DNA of 64,000 nt from Amorphophallus konjac (Eukaryota > Streptophyta > Magnoliopsida > Alismatales > Araceae). The position numbers were made by a program, and so were the translations under genes. The stretch spans positions 1-64,000 of the forward strand of contig JAHNEJ010001593.1 of NCBI GenBank assembly GCA_022559845.1, given 5' to 3'. The notes below the pieces were generated by a model, which was given only the letters and a program-made list of their open reading frames with translations, had not been told where the DNA came from and did not search any database. This document shows, one piece after another, positions 48,013 through 58,969 of the stretch (position 1 is its first letter; each line of letters starts with the position of its first letter).

Positions 48013-48159
48013 GTAATAATAAACATCATATGAACAGTACTGTTGCCACAATTTACGCAAAATCCATGTACTTTTAATTACCATGCATACGTAAACGGCT
48101 ACTCTACCCCTCTATCTACATGTATGGAAACATGGCTACATGGGGTGGGGGGGGGGGAA

Positions 48160-48189
48160 GAGAGAGAGAGAGAGCGAGAGAGAGAGAGA
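48160..48189 (+). repeat. GA microsatellite
   Basis: GA run with one interruption, preceded by a G-run. One of several GA tracts near the ALOG gene. Confidence 0.9.
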
Positions 48190-48484
48190 TGAACAGTTGT
48201 TCTCTTTTCTTCTTCCCTCTCATTTTCACACTTTTGGATTAGATGCAAGTAGACAAGGCAGGAAACCCAGAAACCCATGGTAAAAGGAGAAGAACAGCAG
48301 ATTTGAGCATTTGAGCGCAGCTGCTTTTGAACCAAACGGTGTGCCCCCGTGTCAAAGAGGCAACCTGAGAAGGACGGTAGCGGCAAAAGAGGAAAAAAGG
48401 AACCGGGCAACCAGAGCTAGATGTCTCTGCCAACTTCGGTGAAACGACGAGCAATGGTGGAGAAGGCACGAGATGACATATCAA

Positions 48485-48548
<64 letters not shown>
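48485..48548 (+). repeat. Compound GT-GA microsatellite
   Basis: (GT) at about 48485-48508 runs directly into (GA) to 48548. Confidence 0.9.
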
Positions 48549-48554
<6 letters not shown>

Positions 48555-49292
48555 ATTCAAGTAGTCAAAAATTGCGTGGGGAAAGGAAAGATATCCTACA
48601 GATATCGGATTGATGTGGTGGGCCGCTGTTGAACGTCGATCCCGAAAAATGGAAGGGAAAGCTTTTGCTTCGCCACCAGGGGAGGAGATCATGGAGACGC
48701 ATAATTATTGTTACTGCTACAAAACCAGCAAAGGAAAGCTCTGCAAGCAAATGGCGTCGTTTTTCCAATCTCACTAAGGTTGTGCCTGCTGCCAGCATTT
48801 GAAATCTTTCCTTACATTAGTACCACACAGAGAAAAGGAAGAAAAGGGGATGAACAGTGACTTCAATGTGTTACTGTACCGGAGTTGGGGAAGAAGGGGG
48901 GCGGGGGTTTGCCTGGAGGACCCAAAATCTCTGCAACCATCTGTCGCCTCCACCAGGTGGGAAGAGCAGTGCGCCATGAAAGCGTCGGCGAGCAGCAACG
49001 AACTAGGCCTTATCAGTGGAGGAAGCACACGTGCGGGGGAGGTAAATATTATTATGCACAGGATTCTCGGACTTCAGGTCCCCCGGGGACCAGCTCTTCG
49101 ATCCTCTCTCCTCTTCTCCCTCCCCACTCTCTCTCTCTCCCAACAGGTGCAAGAAGGAATAAAACCACAAACAACGATCCTAGCTATCAGATGGAGACTG
49201 GGAGAAGAAGAAAAGAGATGGGGGAAACACAACTGCAGTTGATGTTGCTCCTCCTCTCCCACCTGCTCAGATCTTGTTAACCTGTTGGGGGA

Positions 49293-49295
<3 letters not shown>

Positions 49296-49354
<59 letters not shown>
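49296..49354 (+). repeat. Long GA microsatellite
   Basis: About 29 uninterrupted GA units. Confidence 0.95.
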
Positions 49355-49357
<3 letters not shown>

Positions 49358-50099
49358 ATCACTGCTACTGTGGGAGGAAGGTGGGCAGACAGCAACGGAA
49401 CGTAGCAAGGTAGGAACTTGCAAGAACGCAGAGATTGGTTGGTGCGTGCTTGGCCGAGCAAGAACAGGAGACAGTACTGGAGAACAAGCCGCGTTGCACA
49501 GTGGCAGAACTCCCTTCTCCACAGCACCGTCTAAAGCAAACATGGCTTTCTTTTCATGTTGTGAGCCATTTTCTCAGGAATAACAGGTATATATATATAT
49601 ATGAATGTGTTACCGTTTTCGATGGCTCCAGTTCTACACCAAGCAAAAGATAGATAGATGGGTGTTATTATGCTGATGGAGGAATTTCTCTTTTGTCCGC
49701 ACAGATCAAGAAAAATCAAATAAATATAACATTTACTAGGATCTACAGTTGAAGGGAGAGCTTACACCGAAATGGGTTCTGGTGTGTTCGCCGGCCCTTA
49801 ACCTTTCCAGCTCAAAGAAGCTCCCGTAGGAAGAAAAGGTGGGGTTTTTTTTTTTTTTTTTGAGAGAGAGAGAGAGAGAGAGAGAACAGTGTAAGCGAAT
49901 GCAAGAAGAAGAGAAAAAATCATGGGGTTTTCCTTGATTTGTCTAGAGCAAAAACAGCTGCAATACTCTACTCCCCACAGTTGTAATACTCTACTCCCTA
50001 CCATCAGGTGAAAGAGAGGAAACAGCGACACAGAAGAGAGAACTTTTGATGTGTATATGGAAGAAAGAGAGCAAAGAGGGAGAGAGAGGAGATCTCTAC
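49355..50099 (-). other. Downstream flank of the ALOG gene
   Basis: No ORF of note. Contains a T-run and a GA tract (49862-49885). May include the 3' untranslated region of the ALOG transcript, but no polyadenylation signal was decisive. Confidence 0.35.
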
Positions 50100-50759
50100 T
50101 CATGAAGTGGCGGAGCCACCCGGAGGAGCACCCGAAGCCTCGGCAGCAACACCAGCAGCACCGACAGGACCAGCTGGGGCGAGTGTAGACGAGGAGGACG
50201 CGGCGTCACCCGAGGTGGGGGCGTGCGGGGGCGCCCTCCGCCGGCGCTTCTTCTCGTAGGGGATACCCCGGGCCTTGGCCTGGCCCTCCCGGACCTCGCG
50301 GAGGTAGATGCGGACGGCACGGGCGCCGAAGGGGTTGTTCTCGGGGCGCCCCCCGTTCTCCTCGTAGGCGGCCCGGAGGCGGCCGATGAGGGCGTCGAGG
50401 CTGCCCCAGGCCTGCTTGAGGGGGCAGGCGCAGGAGGCCGGGGGGTTGGGGTGGCCGAAGAAGGGGCAGCCGAAGGCGTGGACCCTGGTCTTGCCGAACT
50501 GGTCCAGGTACTTGAGGAACTCGATCACATGGGCGCCGCTGCACCGGGCGAGGGCGAGCGGCGGCTTGTGGTTGCGGAGGTACTGCAGGAAGGTGTTCCA
50601 GTCGCGCCGCTTCTGCGACTCGTACCGGCTCAGCGGCGGCTGGTGCTGCTGTGGCGACGGGGGATGCTGCAGCGGCGGGTGGTGGTCGGAGGGGTCGGCG
50701 GTGGCGGTCGAGGGGGAAGGGGGTTCCCCGGAGGCGGAGGCGTCGGGGTTGTCTTCCAT
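50100..50759 (-). CDS. LSH/G1L (ALOG family): ALOG-domain (LSH/G1-like) transcription factor, 219 aa
   Basis: ALOG proteins are plant-specific nuclear DNA-binding regulators of organ boundaries, inflorescence branching and light-dependent growth. The full domain is visible at residues 44-170: [14 protein letters not shown] (44-57), [19 protein letters not shown] (73-91), a zinc-ribbon insert with C98, H103, C110 and C112, [19 protein letters not shown] (116-134), [15 protein letters not shown] (142-156), then the basic nuclear signal KKRRRR (170-175). The N-terminus is Pro/Gln/His-rich, the C-terminus Ala/Gly/Ser-rich. The frame is open upstream to 51155, but that part translates a CT repeat, so the MEDNPD start at 50759 is used. 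The single coding exon fits many ALOG genes. The words NTFLQYL and HVIEFLKYL resemble the LSH5-10 side of the family more than LSH1, from memory only. Third positions are very GC-rich. Complete, no defects seen. Confidence 0.95.
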   Translation of the reverse strand: MEDNPDASASGEPPSPSTATADPSDHHPPLQHPPSPQQHQPPLSRYESQKRRDWNTFLQYLRNHKPPLALARCSGAHVIEFLKYLDQFGKTRVHAFGCPFFGHPNPPASCACPLKQAWGSLDALIGRLRAAYEENGGRPENNPFGARAVRIYLREVREGQAKARGIPYEKKRRRRAPPHAPTSGDAASSSSTLAPAGPVGAAGVAAEASGAPPGGSATS

Positions 50760-51095
50760 ATATGTGCAGTGGATGGGTGTGTGCTCCCGAGGAGAGCTAG
50801 CGTACAGGTGCTGGGTCGTCGTGGGGGGGGGGGGCTTCTTCTCCCTCGCCGTGTGCTGTGCTGTGCTGAACTGTGGCTTTCGCCTGGGGGGTTGGAGCTG
50901 CAGGGGGTGCTGGGGTCCTACGTTTCCTTCTTCTTCGTGCTTTTTGGAGAAGCGTGTGTACTCCTCCATTCTATGTGTGTAAAGAGGAGGTAGAGAGAGA
51001 AGGGTGGGTGGAGACCGGAGAGAGAGAGGGAGCGGGTGGGTTTTACCACAAGGGTTCACTTCAGCTTCTACTGTGGGTGCGTTCTTTCTTTTGTG

Positions 51096-51096
51096 C

Positions 51097-51145
<49 letters not shown>
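51096..51145 (-). promoter_or_regulatory. Compound GT-GA (CT on gene strand) tract upstream of the ALOG start
   Basis: Lies about 340-385 bp upstream of the ALOG ATG. On the gene strand it is a (CT)n then (AC)n tract, as often found in plant 5' leaders and as a target of GAGA-binding BBR/BPC proteins. Role inferred, not shown. Confidence 0.5.
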
Positions 51146-51148
<3 letters not shown>

Positions 51149-51550
51149 TTTCCAAGGGGATCGTGGATGGACGGACAAGGGGAGGGGGGATTCACGTGGC
51201 GCCCTTTCTTAGGTGGGGACCTTCACCCATGTTTCCCTTGCCCTCCCTCATCTTGACGTGTGTTTGGGGAAGAATGTAGTGGGCTCTACCCATTGGGCGA
51301 TTGCTTACAAGTCCTTGGCACACGGCTGGCCTTAGCTTTTGGTTCATTCAATTTTTTTGTTGCAATGCCTAGTCTCTCCCCTCTTTCACCCCTCTCTCCC
51401 ACACACAGAAACGTAGACGTGGACACACGTAAAAAGGCAGATGCCCTAATTTTAGGTGCCTCTCTCTCTCTCTCTCTCCTTGGTTATGGCAGCTATTTTA
51501 GACTCTAGCTTGTAATATAAGTACAACGTGCATATAGTTTCATATTGTGT
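51146..51550 (-). promoter_or_regulatory. Probable promoter region of the ALOG gene
   Basis: No ORF of note. The 400 bp between the CT tract and the repeat at 51551 must contain at least part of the promoter. A TTATATTAC word on the - strand near 51505-51515 could be a TATA element, but it is weak. Confidence 0.35.
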
Positions 51551-52220
51551 CTAGGACAAGGTTCGATGACCCGTTGATTCGTATCGGAGCCTCCCTGATC
51601 TGGTACGGTACACTACGGATCGTATGTGACTCGGACCGGCTCGATCGAAGTCACTTCAACCCTTCTCCCTCTCCAGCTCTCGCAGACCCTCACCCCCCCA
51701 CCCTTGATCCCCTCTGGCTCTCTCAACCCCCCCCACCTCCACCTTTCTCCCTCTCCGACGAGCAACCCCCTTCCCTACCCCCTCCCCCTTCCGATGCCAA
51801 TCCCCTCCCCTCCCTTGCCTGCTCTCCCCCTCCCTGCTCCTCCCTCTTCCCCTCCTCCTCCCCCTCCATGCTCCTCCCGATGCCGTTTGGAAAGGGCAAT
51901 GTGCAGATTCGTCTGCTGCATGGCACCGCCATGGACTAGATCTACAGTGAGCCAATGACCACTTCCGTTTCACTCCCCTATGTTGCGCCATGGTGGTACC
52001 TTGCTGCTGTTTCTGCCTCCTGCGACACCTCCGGTGACCAGCCGCACCCTCTCTACCCCTCGCCCCCACTCCGCTGGCCTACCACCACCACTACAGTACA
52101 GAGTGTGAAGGAGGAGGAGATGACTCGGTCGAAGTCGGCGGATCATAGACTGGTTTCTCCATGATCCGGTACGGTACGCCCGACTCAGTGTGAGTCGCAC
52201 CGAGTTGGCGAACCATGGTT
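51551..52220. repeat. Dispersed repeat with inverted-type ends, relative of 37525-38010
   Basis: Left end AAGGTTCGATGACCCGTTGA then TTCGTATCGG; right end reads, reversed, CCATGGTTCGCCAACTCGG. The interior is C-rich. It sits immediately upstream of the ALOG gene promoter. Exact ends and target duplication not determined. Confidence 0.5.
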
Positions 52221-52560
52221 TGGGATGGACTAAGACGATCGACTCTCGATTTTGAGACAGTCAAATTTTGTTCGAATCAAGTCCGGGTCGATACAAGTCA
52301 AGTCGTATTATATCATATCTAGTCTGAACGGAGTTGATACTGAGGAGGGTAAATCCGGTTTGACTCAAGAACGGCCCAGTGACTGACGACCCACTGAGGT
52401 TCGAACGTGCTAATCCCGCCCAGGGGACGAGCACGCACACTCGACCCAATAAGAAGAGGCCCAGCCCAGCAAAGCATCGGATTCCATGACGCAGAACGGC
52501 CACGACCCAAGCGCAGTTCTCGCCGGAGGAAACTCCGACGACCGACCGTTGCCCCTACGA

Positions 52561-53215
52561 TGTCGGCCTTGACCCCGTAACGGACGAGCACGCGCCATGA
52601 GCGCCGTAAGACTCGCCCATGGATCGGCCGGCGCCGAGGCTATCGCCTCCTAACGAAAAATTCACGCCAATATAGCGAGGGAACATTACTCTACTAAGCA
52701 GACCATTCCCTCTCAAGGGATGAGGTCCCTCGCTCCAGGACAACCCATATAAAAGGGATATTGACAGAAGAAAAGAGGACACGATGGATACTTCTGCCAT
52801 AGAAGCTTCATACTGAGAATAGAGCAATCAGACCTGCCACGGCGACAGAGAGGCTACCCGCTACGTCCAGAGAGAATCTTCCTTCTGCACGACCTTAGCA
52901 CCCAGCGAGCACTCTCCGAGTACCCGCTGGGAGCGACGAGCACGTGTGCAGAGGACCCATACGCCTCTCGGATCGTTTACTACGACATCTACTTCTCTCT
53001 TACTTCGCTCTTCTCTATTGCTCATTGATCCTTTACTGATTTAAGTATTGGAGGGTTGTCCCCTAGGGTAACACCCGGACTCCTTCTGACGCCTTTTTGG
53101 TTTCTTGATATTTGCAGGCCTCCACGGGCGCGAGACGATTTCCCCAACAAATAAATAGAGAAGGTGATACATGACCTAGCTAAGAACTATTTTTCTATCG
53201 CTATAGATACGAATC
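52561..53215 (+). repeat. Family R repeat, copy 1 (LTR-like, TATA at about 52748)
   Basis: Homologous in inverted orientation to 60560-61257. Landmarks: TGTCGGCCTTGACCCCGTAA at the left, CATATAAAAGGGA (TATA) near 52746, GGAGGGTTGTCCCCTAGGG near 53050, CTCCACGGGCGCGAGACGAT near 53120, then AATAAATAGAGAAGGTG. TG...CCCCAACA would suit an LTR ending at 53149, but similarity to the other copy continues past that point, so the class is uncertain. Confidence 0.7.
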
Positions 53216-53279
53216 CATGTATTGAGAATCTTAATTGTTCTAGAAGTGGAGAGTACTCCACCACTCTCCAAAATTTGAG

Positions 53280-53575
53280 TTCTCTCTGTGGGTGTGTGTG
53301 GGAGCACATCACATCCTCTCACTCTTATTCTTACTATTCCCTGCCCTTCCCTTCTTATCCACCACGATGGACATATGAATAGTAATTACTGGAACAACTA
53401 TGTTAGCTGTAACAACGTGTGTCTGTGTGTGTGACACACACACACATCACATCCTCTCGCTCTTATTCTTAGTATTCCCTTCTTCCCTGCCCTTCCCTTC
53501 CTATCCAATATAATGAACATATGAATAGTAATTACTGGAACAACTATGTTAATTAGCTGTAACAATCTTCAACAA
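53280..53575 (+). repeat. Diverged tandem duplication of about 150 bp
   Basis: The order CATCACATCCTCTC, CTCTTATTCTTA, CCCTGCCCTTCCCTTC, GACATATGAATAGTAATTAC, AACAACTATGTTA occurs twice, with a GT/AC-rich junction near 53415-53445. No gene. Confidence 0.75.
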
Positions 53576-54469
53576 TCATAATGATTATATCTACATTCAC
53601 TATAAGGCCATAACCAAGGTAACACTTTGAAATTACAATGTTTTACCACTTTCAGGGCATACTATAGAAGCATAGGGGGAGGGGATCAGATCCTTATGCA
53701 AATGCGCATGGCTTCCATGGGCATGAGAGTCAATCCTACTCCCGCACACCGGGGCACTAGGGGAGCGAGACTCAACCCTACATTCTCTCTAGAGGTTGAT
53801 GTCCATTGAGTCATATGTTTGGGACAATAAAAATATCTTTAACAGTTGTAATTACTACGCGGGTTGCTTGACACTATGGTCTCAAGATCGAGACATAATC
53901 TTTATTTTAATGTTTCTTACGTGATACACCTTATTTCTTGGAGTAATGACTCTCTGATAACTACATAATACAATAAAGAGAGCAATGATAACGCGTAAAA
54001 AATATTAAATTATATAAAAATTATACTTGTCAACGCCAAAAATGTATTATTGAATTAGCATAAATATAGCCGTGTATGGACAAAAACATGTCGATATTCT
54101 TCAAAGTGCTGCATTATATACTGATGCGCAACATTAGACGGCAGTTAAAGTGTAACTCTTAAGAGCGTTTAAAGTACATAAGCGTGTCACTTAAGCATTG
54201 TTAAAGTATGCTAGCATAATGGTGTATGATTGTGACACTTTAATGCTGTTACATTGATATATTTCAAAGCGACGAGTTCACACATTGACGCTTTGTGAAA
54301 GTGTAGCACTTTTAGAATATATCAATGTAATACTTGAATAGTGACGAAGTATCCCTATGTACCAATGTGAGTAAATATGATCATAGTGCCTTTTGTTTTT
54401 TTGATCATCGTGTGTGACATTCAAATAGAAAATAGAGTCGATGAGATTGTATACAAGATGATCAGTGCC
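53576..54469. other. AT-rich non-coding stretch
   Basis: Nothing recognised apart from short repeated words such as GTGTAAC and AAAGTGT in both orientations (54130-54310). Confidence 0.4.
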
Positions 54470-54752
54470 CTCCTTCGTAGAATTAACTCTCAAGATGTGG
54501 TGAGTCGGAGCCTTTCTTACTGTGGTTGTAGGTTGATTCTCTTGTCTCCCTCCGTGTGCGTCTCTCCCTCTTTTCCTCTGACGAAGGTCCATTTATAGGG
54601 ATTGTCCCGATGGCGAGGGCCTGTCTCTTAGTAGGGAAAGGCGCAAGTCGTGAGATAACGTCCCTCCATGATCGTGGAGAGTTTTCCGTTGAGGGTCCGT
54701 TCCTTCGGAGTTAGGTGATTCTCTGACCAGTCTTACGGCGCATGTAAGACGT
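54470..54752 (-). repeat. Family R repeat, copy 2, right-hand part on the element strand (split)
   Basis: Follows the order of 60960-61220: a CTCT-rich stretch, CATTTATAGGGATTGTCC, then GCGAGGG, TAGTAGGGA, GATAACGTCCC and CAGTCTTACGGCGCATG. It continues after the MULE-like insertion at 56005. Confidence 0.55.
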
Positions 54753-55995
54753 CGATGACGGAGCCGGGGGGGGGGGGGGGGGCAAGGGAGGGCAATTGCC
54801 CCCCCTTGACCTGGGTAAAATTTTAAAGTTTTTACATTTGCCCCCCACCCAAAGTTGGGTTTTTTGGGCCCATCCAGCCCATTTGGTGGGCCTAGATTCT
54901 ACGATACGTTAAAAGGAGGGGGGGTGCATTATACCCCACCACATCTTAAACTAATACCTAAAAATGTGAATAGGTGGTGGGTCTTATGTGAACCTAAAAA
55001 TAGGAAATGCAGCGGCGACAATGGTTCGTCTTATGCGAACTTGAAAATAGGAAATATAGCAGCCGCAACATCTTTCTTGAAGGGAGAGAAAGAGAGAGAG
55101 TGAAAAAGGAAGAAGAAACAAGGGAGAAAGATGAAGAAGAAAATGAGCTCGATCTTGTGAGCCCTATTTCTGGTGTTGTATGTTCTCTTGACTCCATTTT
55201 GATTGGGGGATAGATTAAAAGTAAGTTAACTCAACTAGATTAGATTGTTCCGGAGTTAATCCACTTTTAGTTTGATATGCATTGGGCTAAAGTTAACCAA
55301 CCATTTGAGGTGGGTTTTGAATTCCGGATTAAATTCAGGTTAACCATATTTTTAGCCTAGTTATATTGTTCCACCTATCAAAGTAAAAAAGTGTTAACCC
55401 AAGGATAAAAAACATGCTAGCTCCTACTTATCCCCAAATCAAAGTGGAGCTTGGAGTTTTTGATTTGGAGATTTATTCTATGTAAGGTAATCTCGTATTC
55501 TTCCACTCTCTTATTTATATTCTTTAAGATTTGGGTAAATCTTGAGAGAGAAAGTTTCTCTCTTCTAAGAAACTGTGTACTACTATTTTTCATAGTAGAG
55601 TGTTGTTGGTTTGTCCCGTGATTTTTTCCCCTCCATGTCGTGGGGGGGGGGGGTTTTGACGTTAAGAATCTAGTGCATTTTGTGTGTGATTGTGCTTCCG
55701 TTGGTTTGGTGATTTTTCGACTTGGGTGCTTGCATATGGATGGCATAGAAATTATTGTGATTGTATAGGGACGCCAAAAGGTATACGAATAAATTTATTT
55801 CCGTGTTGATTCTTCGACTACACATATTATGTGCCTAGATTTATTTTTTTCGCTCCCCAACAAGTAGAACCATAAAAGGGTATTACAGCTGCTAGAAACT
55901 ATGAAATGCCATGCCAAAAATTTCTAATATTTTAAATAATTTTTATTACATTATTTTTATTTTACCGCCTTCCAAATATTCCTAGCTCCGCCATT
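54753..55995. mobile_element. Non-autonomous MULE-like element inside a family R repeat
   Basis: Ends are ATGACGGAGCCGGGG on the left and, reversed, AATGGCGGAGCTAGG on the right. Flanked by 9-bp repeats GTAAGACGT (54744-54752) and GTAAGGCGT (55996-56004) with one mismatch; 9 bp fits Mutator-like elements. The interior (1,243 bp) has a G-run, CCCCCC words and two copies of a GTGGGTCTTATG/GTTCGTCTTATG-type segment, but no transposase. Confidence 0.65.
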
Positions 55996-56004
55996 GTAAG
56001 GCGT

Positions 56005-56230
56005 GCTCGCCTTTAGTGGTGTTGAAGTCGTCGTCGTGGGAGGTAACGTTCGGTCGCCCGAAGGTCATCCGGCGTCCGTTGCACCTAGGTTGATGCACTC
56101 TGCGAGCTGACGAATCTGAGGACTATCCGTCCTGGGTTGTCCGTTGTGGGCCACGACTGTCGGGACCCGTTACGTGCGTTGTAGACCGTCGACCGAAGTG
56201 GGCATCACATAATAGAACTTATATGGCCGA
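56005..56230 (-). repeat. Family R repeat, copy 2, remainder
   Basis: Begins GCTCGCCTTTAG, continuing the CGTGCTCGCCCG segment of the 60560-61257 copy, then diverges. Confidence 0.4.
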
Positions 56231-57260
56231 GCTGATTTTACCCTCTCAGATGCCATTGGCGAAGTAGAAACGCAAAAGTTTTGACCGGATTATTATAACG
56301 GTCTCTAACCAAAATACCACATGCACCGTATAAAGTAGACGCAGCACCATCAAAATTAATTTTGAGATGACCAAGGGGAGGGGGTAGCCATAAATCTTGC
56401 TCTGATTTCTCTTCTTGACCTTTGCTAGATGGAGAGAGGAATCTTCTGCAACCATTGTTGATAGTCTTCCAGGGCGTTCTTCAAAATAAACTGTGGATGA
56501 ATCTTAATTCCTATTTTGAAATAGGATGGAACATCTAGCTTTCCATATATTCCAAAGAATAGCAGAACAAAGAACAACAAAGTAAGGATGTTTAGTGTTA
56601 TCTGTGAAAGGGGGTTGGTTTCCACCAATTGACAAATCTATCATTAATGTGTTCAGTGTTCATCTTCCAATTCTCTGAAATTATCATGTATGCCTTAATT
56701 ACTACCATTATGTTGACACTCTTTAAAGTATTACGTATGGTATAAGATTCAAGCGTTAGAATATATTCATACAAGAGTTTGACAACGTTAAAGAGTATCA
56801 GTGTAAGTGGATTACTACAGCACTTCAACACTGTTGAAATGATGCACTTTTAAGTGCCACATTCATACATTACGCAATTTGAAGTGTTTGGAAGTGTTAA
56901 CAGTCTTCATATGTAGCCCTTTCATTACCACTATTACAGTCATCGCAAATATATAGCATTGTCATCATAAATTACATATGTCACTGTGGCATTGTAGTCA
57001 TTACAATCTTTACATAGGTTATATTTGTTAAGTCGTTACTATTGGAGTCCCGAACGAGAGATAAATTTTATATCAAAAAATATATGTGAGTTCCTTGAGT
57101 TTATAACCCTGAGCCCCTTCACCTTTAATACTTAAATTTTGAGATTTGTAAGATGATATTAGAGTAGCCCAATGCTAACTATGGTATGGTATTTATAACA
57201 CCTCCCTTCTAATCTAATCCTCCCGAACATGACGTATCATATATGTCTATGAATGCATTC
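56231..57260. other. AT-rich non-coding stretch
   Basis: No gene. Reverse frames of 60-77 codons (56246-56831) show no recognised family. Confidence 0.4.
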
Positions 57261-57715
57261 GTATTTTTTTTATTTTTTATTTTAACGGGGAGAGAGAATC
57301 AGATATTGAACTCGGGACCTATCCACTCCCCCACTGACGGGGAACTAGACCTATCCACTCCCCCATTGACAGGGAACTAGTCGTAATTATTCTCGACAAA
57401 TATCAATAAAATTACGTATTAATATTCATTTCAAATGTGGGTATATATGGTTTCCTCAAAGTTTCTCTATATGAGATTCACATCTGAATATAAGGTAATT
57501 TTTTTATCTTTTTTTAATGGGGGGGAGAGAATCGGATATTGAACTCGGGACCTATCCACTCTTCCGTTGGCTGGCGGGGAACTAGTCATAGTTATTCTTG
57601 ACAAATATCAATAAAATTACATATTAATATTCATTTCAAATGTGGGTATATATGGTTTCCTCAAAGTTTCTCTATATGAGATTCATATATGAATACGACA
57701 CATGCAAAATTCTTA
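57261..57715 (-). repeat. Tandem duplication (233-bp step) containing a SINE-like sequence
   Basis: The phrase GATATTGAACTCGGGACCTA and the AATATCAATAAAATTAC to TATATGAGATTCA stretch both occur twice, 233 bp apart. On the - strand the first part reads GGTCCCGAGTTCAATATC (B-box-like) then an A-rich tail, as in a SINE. Copy 1 carries an extra 35-bp internal duplication (near 57317-57377). Confidence 0.7.
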
Positions 57716-57752
57716 CGAAAAAGGGACTTACAATTATTTTACTTTTATCTTT

Positions 57753-58001
57753 TGTTAGAATTTGGGCATAGTCCCCGGACAATAGTCCCGTATTGGTTAA
57801 ATAAGTCGTGGTTCATGTGCTTATGACCCTGGACCTGTGTATCTCAACACCGTGATTTTATGGATTTAACATAATATCAGAGCACTGGAATTTGGACATA
57901 ATCCCTGGACAATAGTCCCGTATTAGTTAAATGAGTTATGGTTCATGTGCTTATGACTCTGGACATGTGTATCTTAACATTGCGATTTTATGGATTCAAC
58001 A
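57753..58001 (+). mobile_element. Second TRIM of the same family with almost no interior
   Basis: LTR 1 (57753-57871) starts TGTTAGAATTTGGGC and ends ATTTAACA. The Met-type primer site TAATATCAGAGC follows at 57872-57883, then only AC, and a second LTR lacking its first 3 bp starts TGGAATTTGG (57886-58001) and ends ATTCAACA. A perfect 5-bp duplication TCTTT flanks the whole (57748-57752 and 58002-58006). The interior and polypurine tract of the 34207-34537 copy are absent. Confidence 0.9.
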
Positions 58002-58390
58002 TCTTTGAGTTAAAAAGATCATTTCATAGCTAGATCACTTTCCACTAGATCCCGTAGGTAATCATTTAATTTGTACATCTCATTCAAGAAACTTCTATCA
58101 CTATCTAAAATTTTTTATCTATTTTTTTTCTAAAAAAACTTATGTCATTATCTTTCCAATAACATCGAACACGGACCACCACCGTTTAAATCAAGGACAA
58201 TATTCTTAGATTTCTCTCATGGTCCCATGCTTATCTCTCCATAATGTAGAGATATAGAGATTTGACATGTCGACTCTTGTACACCATGGAGAGAATGTCG
58301 AGCACCGCCCCTTGCCACGTCTCGCAATGTTGTGTCCACCACCTCGGAAGGCAGCAAACCATGTTCAGAAGCATCCTTTTACCACATGCC

Positions 58391-58589
58391 AGCTTCTAAG
58401 ATGGAAAAGAACAAGAACCATAAGGTGGAGTACTGGGGGGAGAGAGATGGTTCCTCAGGATAGAAGAAAATAAGGACTCTTCGGGTAGCTTCTAAGAAGA
58501 TGGAAAAGAACAAGAACCATAAGGTGGAGTACTGGGGGGAGAGAGATGGTTCCTCAGGATAGAAGAAGATAAGGACTCTTCGGGTAACT
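58391..58589 (+). repeat. Recent tandem duplication of about 97 bp
   Basis: 58391-58486 and 58487-58589 are nearly identical (phrases AACAAGAACCATAAGGTGGA and GGACTCTTCGGGTA), differing by a 3-bp insertion and a few bases. No gene. Confidence 0.9.
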
Positions 58590-58638
58590 TCATAGACTGA
58601 TTTGTTAAAGTTCACAGTCTAAGTAGACTCCGTAATTG

Positions 58639-58641
<3 letters not shown>

Positions 58642-58674
<33 letters not shown>
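58642..58674. repeat. (TA)n microsatellite
   Basis: About 16 AT units. Confidence 0.9.
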
Positions 58675-58677
<3 letters not shown>

Positions 58678-58969
58678 CATGACGAAGATTTTGACAAATC
58701 AAAAAATTCTGAGCTACACATTTTTGAAGATTAAGTACGTCATCAGATAACATTTTTTCGAGATGAATCAAACTTAGAACCTTCGATTTTGTTGCATATC
58801 ATAGTCTATATGAGATAATGAGTCATAGAAGATGAGAGAATCCACAATAAAAATAAATAAAAGAAAACGAAGAGACGTGATCTCATGCTGAAATATGAGT
58901 TATCCGATCTTCAGAAGACGCTGGTTGCACTCACATTGGATTAGAACTCTGTAAAGTGAAAAACAGATC

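Noticed and set aside
50223..50993. 256-codon + strand ORF opposite the ALOG gene
   Set aside because: Antisense shadow caused by GC-rich codons; Gly/Val/Ala-rich without motif.
50760..51155. N-terminal extension of the ALOG frame to a [10 protein letters not shown] start
   Set aside because: It mainly translates a CT/AC microsatellite and leader DNA; MEDNPD at 50759 fits family lengths.
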